Shown here piece after piece: positions 1 to 7,407 of a DNA stretch of 8,238 nt. The notes beneath the pieces were generated by a model, which saw only the letters and a program-made list of their open reading frames with translations, was not told the origin of the DNA and made no database searches. Origin of the DNA: Nitrososphaerota archaeon (GTDB lineage Archaea; Thermoproteota; Nitrososphaeria; Nitrososphaerales; CADDZS01); contig JAPCJV010000062.1 of assembly GCA_027886785.1 (NCBI GenBank), positions 1-8,238 of the forward strand. Direction: 5' to 3'. Position numbers and translations under genes: made by a program. Positions within the stretch are counted from its first letter, which is position 1. Each line of letters starts with the position of its first letter.

Positions 1-2120
1 GTTGTAAGCAGTTGTCCCTCATCATCATAACTGAATCCCTCCATCAAGGCGGCAGCTATTCCATGTGCCGCTCCACCGTGCACTTGTCCTTCTACGATCA
101 TGGGGTTGATGACTCTGCCCACGTCGTGGACTATTATGTACTTTAGGATCCTAATCACGCCGATCTCTGTATCGACCTCTACAATCGCAACATGAGCGCT
201 GCTCGGATAAGTCACATAACCACGCGTGAGACCAGTCGGCGAGGCGCGGCTTCCTTTAGGTTGCTCTGAATATTTCCCTAGCGTTTGACCCGCACGGAAC
301 CCTCCTGCTATCGCGGTTTCTTCCAGATTCAAGCCTAGCGCCAAAACGTCAGGGTCACTATAGCTCATCTTCGCAATATTGGATAGGGTCACGAACCGTT
401 CTGGGTCGTCAAGCAAAATAGCTCTGCCATCGGATAGGGCAATCCTGTCTGCCGGCGCTGCTAGAACGTGTCCTGCAATTTTACACACCTTCGTCTTAAG
501 ACGTCCTGCTCCCAAAAGTAGAGACTCCAATTCAGCTCCCGAGAATCTGTTGGAACGCGTCCCCGAGTAAAGCGTCCACGGGCTGTAATCCGAGTCGAAG
601 GGAAGGACTTTCACATTATTTGGATTTACTCCCAATTCCTCCGCTAGTACCTGGCAAATGGCGGTTGCATGGGACGTGCCCATATCCGGCGAGCCCGATC
701 TGACGATCAGGTTTCCCAGTGGATCTATTCTGATCGAGACGCCCTCCACATCTCTTTGGTTGCCCGACGCCCCATGCACGTACGCTGAGATTCCGATTCC
801 AATGAATTTCCCGTCGTGCCACAAAGCTTGCTGCTTTTTCCTCCAGCTATCGTACTCGGCGAGGTGAAGCGCCTTTTTCAACATCTCCGGATAGTTTCCC
901 GAATCATACACGTATCCTCCGGCATTCGTGTAAGGAAACTGATTAGGCTGGACAAAGTTTCTAAAGCGCACTTCTGCCGGGTCTATTTTCAGTTCCCCAG
1001 CAATCACGTCGATCATTTTTTCTACGATGTAGACTATTCCGGGTTTTCCAATACCGCGATTGGCTGCCGAGGGACAGGTGTTCGTCAAGATCGAGTAGGA
1101 ATCGCATTGCGTGTTTCTAATGTCGTAACAGCCCGTCAAAAATCCATTATGGCGGGAAGCGTGCATTCCGGCAAAATTAGGCGAAGCCCCGTCGTTGTTC
1201 AAGTCTCTCAAACGAAGCGCAAGGATTCTCCCGTCTTTCTTGACAGCTGCCTCAATGTACGCAACGCAATTTGCACTCTGACCCGCGGCCAAAAGATGCT
1301 CCGTGCGCTGTTCGACATATTTCACTGGCTTTCCATCATTGACTTTCATCGCAAGGAGGCAGGTAATTAGAAGTGGTTTCAGGATCGCACTTTTTATCCC
1401 AAAGCCTCCGCCAATGTCCTGAATAATCAGGTGGATCTTGTTTGATGGAATCCCCAGCAGAGTAGAGAGAGTCGGTATGAGCATTCCCGGAAAATGCGCA
1501 TTGCACCAAATGGTGATTTTTCCCGAGACCCGATTGTATTGTGCCGTTACAGCAGCAGTTTCCAAAGGGGTAGAGCTGTATCGATGGAGTGAGATTCGGT
1601 TCCTGATTATTCGGTCTGCTTCCACGTCAAAAGCATAGTCCGGATCTCCGTGTACATCATGAAAGTGGGATACCGAGTTCGTGCCGAAGGACTCGTATAC
1701 TAAGGGAGCTTCCGGTGATAGAGCTTTTTCCACATCAACAATCGCGGGAAGGGGTTGGTAATCCACATCTATTTCCTCCAGCGCATCTTCAGCTATTTTC
1801 AAGTCCGTGGCCGCAATGGCCACAACCGGTTCGCCAACGTATCGCACCTTGCCAAATGCTAAACAGTACTCTTCAGATTCCGACTGAATTTGTGTGAATT
1901 CATGGGGCGGCAGGGGTTTGCTGGACGAGTGAGCGTCTTCCCCGGTAAGAGAGACCACCACCTCCCGCATTTCGAATGCTTTGCGTGTATCAATGTGCGA
2001 AATTTTTGCATGTGCGCGAGGGCTTCGCAAAATCGCAACATGGAGAACACCCTTCATCTTGAGATCGTCAACGAAGTTCGCAGAGCCCGCCAAGAGTCGT
2101 CGATCTTCGACCCTTTTCAT
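1..2120 (-). CDS. Molybdenum hydroxylase large (molybdopterin-binding) subunit, xanthine dehydrogenase/aldehyde oxidase/CoxL superfamily, partial at C-terminus
   Basis: The minus strand is open without a stop from here to the left edge, giving 706 codons. Family members are usually near 770 residues, so only the C-terminal tail is missing. The N-terminus matches the family opening (MKRVEDRRLLAG, then FVDDLKMKGVLHVAILRSPRAHAKI in two blocks). The molybdopterin-contact motif GGGFGIK is at residues 237-243. The loop ANRGIGKP is at 353-360, and SPDMGTSHAT and GTRSNRFSG (from 520) follow. The visible end carries the HDVGRVINP and GQVHGGAAHGIAAALMEG blocks. The catalytic Glu expected near the C-terminus is off the edge. 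The active-site loop resembles the AYRGAGRP type, not the AYRCSF of form I CO dehydrogenase, so the substrate is more likely a heterocycle or aldehyde. These enzymes normally pair with FAD and 2Fe-2S subunits; neither is in view. The ATG at 2120 is used, but family-like residues KKWLGTR continue in frame upstream, so a start at TTG 2195 is possible. Confidence 0.9.
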   Translation of the reverse strand, partial: MKRVEDRRLLAGSANFVDDLKMKGVLHVAILRSPRAHAKISHIDTRKAFEMREVVVSLTGEDAHSSSKPLPPHEFTQIQSESEEYCLAFGKVRYVGEPVVAIAATDLKIAEDALEEIDVDYQPLPAIVDVEKALSPEAPLVYESFGTNSVSHFHDVHGDPDYAFDVEADRIIRNRISLHRYSSTPLETAAVTAQYNRVSGKITIWCNAHFPGMLIPTLSTLLGIPSNKIHLIIQDIGGGFGIKSAILKPLLITCLLAMKVNDGKPVKYVEQRTEHLLAAGQSANCVAYIEAAVKKDGRILALRLRDLNNDGASPNFAGMHASRHNGFLTGCYDIRNTQCDSYSILTNTCPSAANRGIGKPGIVYIVEKMIDVIAGELKIDPAEVRFRNFVQPNQFPYTNAGGYVYDSGNYPEMLKKALHLAEYDSWRKKQQALWHDGKFIGIGISAYVHGASGNQRDVEGVSIRIDPLGNLIVRSGSPDMGTSHATAICQVLAEELGVNPNNVKVLPFDSDYSPWTLYSGTRSNRFSGAELESLLLGAGRLKTKVCKIAGHVLAAPADRIALSDGRAILLDDPERFVTLSNIAKMSYSDPDVLALGLNLEETAIAGGFRAGQTLGKYSEQPKGSRASPTGLTRGYVTYPSSAHVAIVEVDTEIGVIRILKYIIVHDVGRVINPMIVEGQVHGGAAHGIAAALMEGFSYDDEGQLLT

Positions 2121-2321
2121 CCGTGTGCCTAACCATTTCTTTTTTGTTTCGAACTCCAGCTCGCTGATGTCAAATTCACCCCATCTTGAAAACAATTTTT
2201 TGTAGTTTTGAGGACGAATGAAAGCCCAAACGCGGCCGTGTTGATTGCTTTCGCAGTTATAACAAGTTTGGGAACTAGCATCTACTCGTTTTTATTTACC
2301 AAAATGCAAGATGGTGCAGCA
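2121..2321. promoter_or_regulatory. Divergent intergenic region between the Mo hydroxylase and acyl-CoA synthetase genes
   Basis: About 200 bp separate the two divergent starts, and the region must hold both promoters. It contains T-rich runs near 2138-2146 and 2195-2200 and an AT-rich box near 2289-2298. The minus-strand frame of the Mo hydroxylase stays open through most of it, to an in-frame stop near 2298, so part of this stretch may be coding for that gene. No clear operator palindrome was seen. Confidence 0.4.
2289..2298 (+). promoter_or_regulatory. TATA-like box upstream of the acyl-CoA synthetase gene
   Basis: The plus strand reads GTTTTTATTTACC around this point. The box centre is about 28 bp before ATG 2322, the spacing expected if an archaeal transcript begins at or next to that ATG. 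Because such boxes are nearly symmetric (TAAATAAAA on the minus strand), it could also drive the divergent Mo hydroxylase gene with a long leader. This is an inference from composition and spacing only. Confidence 0.35.
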
Positions 2322-4445
2322 ATGCAGCAGGTCGATCTTTCACCCTTTTTTCAGGCAAAGACCGTTGCCGTTATTGGCGCTTCTGAAAGTGGAGCTTCAG
2401 CTGCTGTCTTTAACAATCTAAAGTCAATGGGGTTTTCCCTTGACAATCTTTACCTTGTAAACCCAAAACGCGATAACGTCTTCGGGCATCTTTGTTACAA
2501 TAATGTCTCGAGTTTGCCTATCTCTCCAGACGTTGCTTTCATAGCCACGCGATCACAGATCGCCATTTCATCTGTAAAGGAATGCGCTGATCGTGGAATT
2601 AGGGCAGGAATCATCTTCGCCGAAGGCTTCACGGAATCTGGCGAAGAAGGTCGAGCTCTTCAGCAGAAACTGAAGGAGACCGCTCTGGAAAATAACTTCC
2701 TGTTATGTGGTCCAAACTGCATGGGCTTGGTCGTTCCTAGTCGGCAACTAGGCCTCTGGGCACTAAATCTTCCCGGCCGCATGAGGCAAGGAAACATTGG
2801 GGCTGTTTTTCAAAGCAGCGGTATCCTGAACCTATTCTATGATTTGATCACCACTCGCGGATTGGGGTTTAGCGTAGCGGTGTCGGTCGGAAATGAAGCT
2901 ACTCTGGAAACATCGGAGTACCTGAGGTATGTCGTGGCGGATCCAAATACGTCAATCGTAATCATGTATTTGGAAGGAGTAAGGAATCCAGCAGGTCTAT
3001 CTGACGCGCTTGACCTGGCGAGATCTGCCAAGAAGCAGGTGGTAGCAATTAGGGCGGGCAAGTCCGAGCTCGCACGACAAAACATGGTAGCTCACACTGG
3101 GAAACTGGTTTCTTCAGGGTCTGCGCTGGATTCCTGGCTAAAGCAGAAGGGGGTTATTTTGGTGAACAATTATGATGAACTGCTCGAGACTGCAGTGCTT
3201 TTTTCTGCTCTGGGTACTCCCGAGGAAGAACTCAGCGATGCAATCGGACTCATCAGTAATTCGGGCGGAGACGTTACGTATCTCTCGGATCTGTCCGAGC
3301 GCTTGCACGTAAAACTAGCCGAGCTCTCCCCCACTGTGCGAGCCCAGCTGTCTCAAAAGTTGGAAAAACCTACGATGGTGGGCAATCCATTGGACATTTC
3401 TGACTACCACCCCAACTTTTACGATTGCTTAGACGCGTATCTGGGCGATCCTTCTTTTGATGTAGTGGGTTGTCGCTTGATCTTGCCCCACAAGCCCACT
3501 GATGCACTAAAATCGGAATACACAAGGGTGAGTACGTTTGCACGCAACCACGGAAAGACCATAGTTTTCCTTTCGAGAGCGTCAGAATTTTTCGACGCGG
3601 AGTGGTACGATTTTTTCAGTAAGAATGGAACCCCATTCTTGGAAGAATATGAGAAGGCCCTTAAGGCAATTTCGTCATACATCGGAGCTTCACACGAGAG
3701 AAAGGCAGTTGCAAAAGCCGGCGAGAGTCGTCATCCGCAAAGTACGATTATAGAAAAGGCGATTTCCCTGTCCCCCGAGGGAGTATTGCAGTACCAAACT
3801 ATCCAAGGACTTGCAATCGCCTACGGAATTCCTACTCCCTCTTCTACTTTAGCAGAATCGCCGGAAATGGCGTCTCAGGCAGCCACCCGGATTGGATTTC
3901 CGGTGGCCCTCAAAGTTGTTTCGCGTCAGCTTATCCACAAGACTGAGGCAGGCGGCGTGGCTTTGGGCATCAAGACGACATCAGAAGTTGAAGAAACGTT
4001 TAGGCGAATTGTTGGTGAAGCAAAGAGATCCAATCCGGAAGCGATAATCGATGGCGTGCTCGTTCAGCAAATGGTTGAGGGAGGGGTTGCCGAGGCGCTC
4101 ATCGGGACTTCCAGAGATCCGCAACTTGGTCCCATCGTCGTATTTGGATTGGGAGGAGTCTTTGTGGAAGTTCTGAAGGACATCGCTACAAGGGTCCCGC
4201 CGTTCGAATTAGCAGTCGCATACGGTATGATCGACGAGCTGAGGGGAAAAAAGATCCTACTCGGGTTCAGGGGCAAGCCGCGCGCTGATCTTGATGCTCT
4301 AGCCGCTACTATATGGAAAGTGTCCCAACTCGCACTGGATTTTAAGGACACAATCTCGGAGTTTGAGATAAATCCTCTTGTCGTTTTTCCGGAAGGAAAA
4401 GGGGTCTCGGCCATAGACATCCGAGCTGTTAGACCACAACGATAG
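2322..4445 (+). CDS. Acyl-CoA/acetate-CoA synthetase, ADP(NDP)-forming, fused alpha-beta chain
   Basis: This soluble cytosolic enzyme of 707 residues is predicted to interconvert an acyl-CoA, ADP and phosphate with the free acid, ATP and CoA. The alpha half has a Rossmann CoA-binding domain (VAVIGAS at 15-21, CGPNCMGL) and a succinyl-CoA-ligase-like domain from about residue 157 (GNIGAVFQSSG, SVGNEATLE). It carries the AHTG motif with the phosphorylated His at 258, close to the position in characterised alpha chains. The beta half is an ATP-grasp domain from about 483 to the end, with IHKTEAGGV (second catalytic His at 539), GLGGVFVEVLKD and EINPLVV (Asn 684). Both histidines are present, so it should be active, unlike the acetyltransferase-fused PatZ branch. 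The acid substrate cannot be told. In-frame starts at ATG 2304 and TTG 2208 exist. 2322 is preferred because the CoA-binding fold begins just after it and a TATA-like box sits at leaderless distance. The MmgE/PrpD gene follows 124 bp downstream. Confidence 0.93.
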   Translation: MQQVDLSPFFQAKTVAVIGASESGASAAVFNNLKSMGFSLDNLYLVNPKRDNVFGHLCYNNVSSLPISPDVAFIATRSQIAISSVKECADRGIRAGIIFAEGFTESGEEGRALQQKLKETALENNFLLCGPNCMGLVVPSRQLGLWALNLPGRMRQGNIGAVFQSSGILNLFYDLITTRGLGFSVAVSVGNEATLETSEYLRYVVADPNTSIVIMYLEGVRNPAGLSDALDLARSAKKQVVAIRAGKSELARQNMVAHTGKLVSSGSALDSWLKQKGVILVNNYDELLETAVLFSALGTPEEELSDAIGLISNSGGDVTYLSDLSERLHVKLAELSPTVRAQLSQKLEKPTMVGNPLDISDYHPNFYDCLDAYLGDPSFDVVGCRLILPHKPTDALKSEYTRVSTFARNHGKTIVFLSRASEFFDAEWYDFFSKNGTPFLEEYEKALKAISSYIGASHERKAVAKAGESRHPQSTIIEKAISLSPEGVLQYQTIQGLAIAYGIPTPSSTLAESPEMASQAATRIGFPVALKVVSRQLIHKTEAGGVALGIKTTSEVEETFRRIVGEAKRSNPEAIIDGVLVQQMVEGGVAEALIGTSRDPQLGPIVVFGLGGVFVEVLKDIATRVPPFELAVAYGMIDELRGKKILLGFRGKPRADLDALAATIWKVSQLALDFKDTISEFEINPLVVFPEGKGVSAIDIRAVRPQR

Positions 4446-4569
4446 CTGCCCTAAACATTTCTGGCAGACTACAAGGATTCGATGCCGGAGCGTCAACTCT
4501 GGCTTTTACTTGAGTAACGAGTTGAGCTCAGCCCGTTATCGATAAATAAACTAGGAAGCTTGTCCGATA
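4446..4569 (+). promoter_or_regulatory. Intergenic region with promoter of the MmgE/PrpD gene
   Basis: Near the 3' end is an AT-rich box, GATAAATAAA at 4541-4550, centred about 25 bp before GTG 4570. That is the spacing of an archaeal TATA box for a leaderless transcript. An 8-bp palindrome, TGAGCTCA, lies at 4523-4530 just upstream and could be an operator or chance. AGGAAG at 4553-4558 ends 11 nt before the GTG and is a possible but distant ribosome-binding site. No hairpin plus T-run terminator is evident for the upstream gene. Confidence 0.4.
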
Positions 4570-5955
4570 GTGGGACTTTTTCTCTTGACAGTCACCGGAG
4601 ACTTGGCTCAATTTGCGGTAAATGCTACGCTTGATCGAATACCATCCGATGTGCAACGTACTGTCAAGAGTGCATTTCTTGATTCCGTGGGTTGCGCCAT
4701 AGCTGGGACTACCACTTTATCCAGCAAGATTGCATCGAATTGGGTCAGGCGGAACGGTGGGCGTTCCGAATCCACCCTGTTCGCTGACACCTGGAAAGGT
4801 CCTTCTTCTAGCGTCGCGTTTGCCAACACGGTTTCCGCCAATGCCCTCGACTTTGAACCTGTAGGCCCAGAGAGTCACGTCTGTGCAGTAACAATACCCT
4901 CAGCTCTCGCAGTGGCAGAGGCACTTAACTCCACGGGGAGAGATTTTCTGACGGCACTTGTTCTAGGAATTGAAGTTTCTGGAAAAATAGGTGCCGCCCT
5001 AAAACGATTTGACAGGAACAAGTACAGGGATTGGCCAGTACTCGGACACACTCACGCCGTGTTTGGCGCTACCGTCGCGGCAGGCAAACTCTTGCATCTT
5101 GATTCGGACCAGATGCTGAATGCGTTTGGAATAGCTGGCTACAGCGCCACCCTGCCCACTCTCAAAAGAATGTTCAGAAACCCCCCTGCGCCCATGACCA
5201 AGTATGATAACCTAGGCCTGCTTTCTCAGGCGGGCGTTCAGGCTGCGTACCTTGCGAAGGACGGTTTTACTGGTGACAAATCCGTATTGGACGGGGAAGA
5301 TGGATTCTGGAAATTCAGCGGTTACCCGGAGTGCAATTGGCAGGCACTCGTTCCTCCTAAAGATAATTCTTGGTACGCGCTGGAGTTATGGTTCAAGCCG
5401 TATCCTGTTACTTCCTACACTATCACTGCCCTGGATGGGGTCATGTCAGTAATTCACAAAGAAAAAATAGAACTGGAGGACATCGAAGAGATTTCTATCG
5501 GGACACGCCCTCAATTTCCCGGTTCGCTAAACAAGAAAATAGAAACTTCGCTCGATGCTTGGTTGAGCTGGCCGTTCAGCGTCTCGGCTCTAGTGAATAA
5601 CGTAAGACCCCTAAAGGATTGGCAATCGGAGCGTGTCTATACGGATAAGAAAATCCTGGACTTTATGGATCGAGTAAAAATCGAAGAGTTGAGCCGCGCA
5701 GCCTTGTCGACAGAAAAACCGATGTGGGAAGGCTGGAGTCCTGCTAAAATTTTCATCAAAACTAAGAAAGGACAATTCGAAGGAATGACCTACTACCTTA
5801 AGAGACTTACTGATCTGGAGCTTGAAAACAAGTTTACTGAGAATGTGCAGGGTGTAGTAGGCTCCGAGGATTGTAGGAAGCTCCTGAAAATGTGTAAGGA
5901 TATTGAAAACCTAGAAAATATCTCTAAATTGCCACGACAGTTTGCCTCGAAATAG
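4570..5955 (+). CDS. MmgE/PrpD family protein (2-methylcitrate dehydratase / cis-aconitate decarboxylase superfamily)
   Basis: The 461-residue protein is the usual length for this family of cofactor-free cytosolic enzymes that dehydrate, decarboxylate or epimerise polycarboxylic acids. Visible family blocks are DSVGCAIAG (38-46), NALDFEP (91-97), IPSALAVAEAL (109-119), HTHAVFGATVAAGKLL (160-175), the TKYDNLGLLSQAGVQAAYLA segment (210-229) and LWFKPYPVTSYT (273-284). By my alignment to cis-aconitate decarboxylase, Asp94, His103, His162, Lys211 and Lys276 keep the catalytic positions. The acidic DFDDT motif reads DFEPV, and the catalytic His after KxYP is Thr281. The reaction is therefore probably not the textbook 2-methylcitrate or cis-aconitate one. 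The start is GTG 4570; TTG 4585 is an alternative, since family homology begins at about residue 8. It lies 124 bp after the acyl-CoA synthetase and 93 bp before the TAXI-like gene, on the same strand. Confidence 0.9.
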   Translation: MGLFLLTVTGDLAQFAVNATLDRIPSDVQRTVKSAFLDSVGCAIAGTTTLSSKIASNWVRRNGGRSESTLFADTWKGPSSSVAFANTVSANALDFEPVGPESHVCAVTIPSALAVAEALNSTGRDFLTALVLGIEVSGKIGAALKRFDRNKYRDWPVLGHTHAVFGATVAAGKLLHLDSDQMLNAFGIAGYSATLPTLKRMFRNPPAPMTKYDNLGLLSQAGVQAAYLAKDGFTGDKSVLDGEDGFWKFSGYPECNWQALVPPKDNSWYALELWFKPYPVTSYTITALDGVMSVIHKEKIELEDIEEISIGTRPQFPGSLNKKIETSLDAWLSWPFSVSALVNNVRPLKDWQSERVYTDKKILDFMDRVKIEELSRAALSTEKPMWEGWSPAKIFIKTKKGQFEGMTYYLKRLTDLELENKFTENVQGVVGSEDCRKLLKMCKDIENLENISKLPRQFASK

Positions 5956-6048
5956 TTAACGGAATTTGTACTTTGTTTTAAGAAATTCATACTACTTGTT
6001 GACAAAGGACTGCTTGACTCATCGCCTGCCAGGATTAGTGTTTGAAAA
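5956..6048 (+). promoter_or_regulatory. Short intergenic region before the TAXI-like gene
   Basis: This 93-bp AT-rich gap has TTTTAAGAAA at 5976-5985, which could be a TATA-like element giving a leader of roughly 40 nt. It also has TTGACA at 5999-6004, but no convincing -10 element at the right distance. A TGA lies in frame at 6043-6045, so the downstream gene cannot begin before GTG 6049. Co-transcription with the MmgE/PrpD gene is equally possible. Confidence 0.25.
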
Positions 6049-6981
6049 GTGAACCGCGAGATCAGAGTCGCTGTCACGTATTCCGTAAGAGCTAAGATCG
6101 CTTATGAGATCGCGCTGGGGCTTTCGGGTTTAGATTTCTTTCGCGGTGACAAGATAATTGTGACGAATGGTGTCCAACTAGAGGGCTTGAACGACCTAGG
6201 TGGGCCGCTGCTCCTCGAGAAAGAGGAACAGGATCTAGTATTTCTGAACCCTTCATCAATATCATACATGGCATCAAACGGAAAGGGCCCCTATGATCAC
6301 CCGGTAGATCTCCGCGTTATCGCTGTCTTTCCTTCTTGGGATCGTCTGTGCTTTGCTGCAAAGAAAGACCTCAACATGGCAACGCCTATGGAGATCTCAC
6401 AAAGAAAACTCCCACTGAAACTCTCGACTAGAGCACAAAACCAGTACGGGAGTACGGCCTTTGCATTAAACAAAGTACTCAATTACTATCAATGCAGCAT
6501 CGAGTACATCGAAAAAATGGGAGGCCAAGTTGATCGAGTCGTAAATCCACGCGACAACACGAGAATAGATGGAATAAAGCATGGCATGTATGATTTAGTG
6601 TTTGACGAAGACATTACAGGTTGGGGAGAGACCGCACTCGAAAACGGCATGGTTTTTCTTGAGCTGGATGAGGGATGCTTCAGAATGATGGAAGAGCTCG
6701 GCTTCTGTAAAAAGACAATTCCAAGGTCGAAATTCTCACGTCTAGAGAAGGACGTCGAGGCTCTCGAGTTTGGCGGATGGCCACTGTGCTGCAGAGCAGA
6801 CAAGTCGGAGGACGTTGTCTACCACATCACTGAAGCCATAGATCGCAGAAAAGAATCGATTGTCGCGGACGGAAGTAAAGTGAACATGCGAAATATCTGC
6901 AGAGACACCGAGGAAGGTCCATTGTGCATTTCGCTACATCCGGGCGCTGAAAGGTACTACAAAGAATTCGGTTATCTTTGA
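6049..6981 (+). CDS. TAXI-family (TRAP-type) solute-binding-like protein without signal peptide
   Basis: The 310-residue protein resembles the TAXI / NMT1-like branch of the periplasmic-binding-protein fold. Recognisable blocks are the DLVFLNPSSISYMASNGKGPY segment (62-82), LRVIAVFPSWDRLCFAAKKD (88-107), LPLKLSTR (121-128), YDLVFDEDITGW (181-192), TIPRSKFSRLEKDVEALEFG (223-242) with WPL next, and the C-terminal LHPGAERYYKEFGYL (296-310). These proteins normally bind carboxylic acids outside the membrane for a TRAP transporter. Here the N-terminus (MNREIRVAVTYSVRAKIA) lacks a hydrophobic signal segment or lipobox, and an in-frame TGA just before the GTG start rules out an upstream extension. 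No TRAP membrane gene is in view. A cytosolic ligand sensor or a binding-fold enzyme is therefore possible, as in 4,5-dihydroxyphthalate decarboxylase-like proteins that share this fold. Family confidence is good; function is unknown. Confidence 0.8.
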   Translation: MNREIRVAVTYSVRAKIAYEIALGLSGLDFFRGDKIIVTNGVQLEGLNDLGGPLLLEKEEQDLVFLNPSSISYMASNGKGPYDHPVDLRVIAVFPSWDRLCFAAKKDLNMATPMEISQRKLPLKLSTRAQNQYGSTAFALNKVLNYYQCSIEYIEKMGGQVDRVVNPRDNTRIDGIKHGMYDLVFDEDITGWGETALENGMVFLELDEGCFRMMEELGFCKKTIPRSKFSRLEKDVEALEFGGWPLCCRADKSEDVVYHITEAIDRRKESIVADGSKVNMRNICRDTEEGPLCISLHPGAERYYKEFGYL

Positions 6982-6990
6982 TCTTACCTA

Positions 6991-7407
6991 CTATTTCGAT
7001 TTGTTTCGAATCTTACTTTCTTGATCCAGCTCTTTGAAAGCTTCCTCCGCTTCCTCGAAAGACTGCACACCGCATGGAGCCCCACAGTATCCCGTCACTT
7101 GCAGCAAGACCTCCGCGATCTCTTGCCTGGTCGCACCGCAGTTAATGGCTCCCTTAACGTACCGTTTCAAGATCTGCGGCTGGAGTGCAGCCATCAGCGC
7201 CACGTTTACGAGCATCCTCGTTTTCTTTGATATTCCCGGTCTGGACATGATCGTCCCCCAGAGTGACTCGGTCAGGTACACGCGCAACGGGCGATTGAAA
7301 TCTGTCAGGCTATTTGCATTAAGCCCCGCAGCTTTCTTTCCCAAAAATGAAATTCGCGTCTTCGTTCCTAGCTCAAACCTATCTACTTCTTTTTTCGTAT
7401 CGGTCAC
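6991..7407 (-). CDS. Carboxymuconolactone decarboxylase (CMD) family protein, PcaC-like
   Basis: This small helical protein of 138 residues matches gamma-carboxymuconolactone decarboxylase (PcaC) in length and layout. It has W50 in LTESLWGTIMSRPGISKKTR, LVNVALMAAL (66-75), then INCGATRQEIAEVLLQ (88-103) and YCGAPCGVQSFEEAEEAF (107-124), equivalent to YCGVPAANSAF in PcaC. The AhpD peroxidase CxxC motif is absent: Cys108 and Cys112 are three residues apart. A decarboxylase or lactone-hydrolase-like role on ring-cleavage products is thus likelier than peroxide reduction, though PcaC itself is not proved. The start is GTG 7407, the only one after an in-frame TGA at 7417-7419. A GAGG lies 7 nt upstream (7415-7418), a fair ribosome-binding site. 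It is divergent from the amidohydrolase and convergent with the TAXI-like gene. Confidence 0.88.
   Translation of the reverse strand: MTDTKKEVDRFELGTKTRISFLGKKAAGLNANSLTDFNRPLRVYLTESLWGTIMSRPGISKKTRMLVNVALMAALQPQILKRYVKGAINCGATRQEIAEVLLQVTGYCGAPCGVQSFEEAEEAFKELDQESKIRNKSK

Noticed and set aside
1041..1064. Form I CO dehydrogenase (CoxL) identity for the Mo hydroxylase
   Set aside because: The form I loop AYRCSF is absent; the corresponding loop reads ANRGIGKP.
816..1370. 184-codon plus-strand open frame
   Set aside because: It lies antisense inside the Mo hydroxylase, whose minus-strand translation shows continuous family motifs across the same bases. The plus-strand product has no recognisable domain.
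2208..2321. N-terminal extension of the acyl-CoA synthetase from TTG 2208, which would add a hydrophobic, membrane-like segment
   Set aside because: The family begins at the CoA-binding domain without a membrane anchor, the extension is AT-rich promoter-like DNA containing a TATA-like box, and the start is a TTG without a ribosome-binding site.
4064..4420. 118-codon minus-strand open frame, with similar ones at 6489-6803 and 7561-7872
   Set aside because: Each is antisense to a well-supported gene and its translation is Ser/Pro/Arg-rich with no domain, as expected of shadow frames.
5999..6030. Sigma-70-type promoter starting with TTGACA at 5999
   Set aside because: No acceptable -10 hexamer lies 16-18 bp downstream; the sequence there is GC-rich.
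7095..7110. AhpD-type peroxidase active site in the CMD-family protein
   Set aside because: The CxxC motif is missing; the two cysteines at 108 and 112 are separated by three residues, and the segment matches PcaC.
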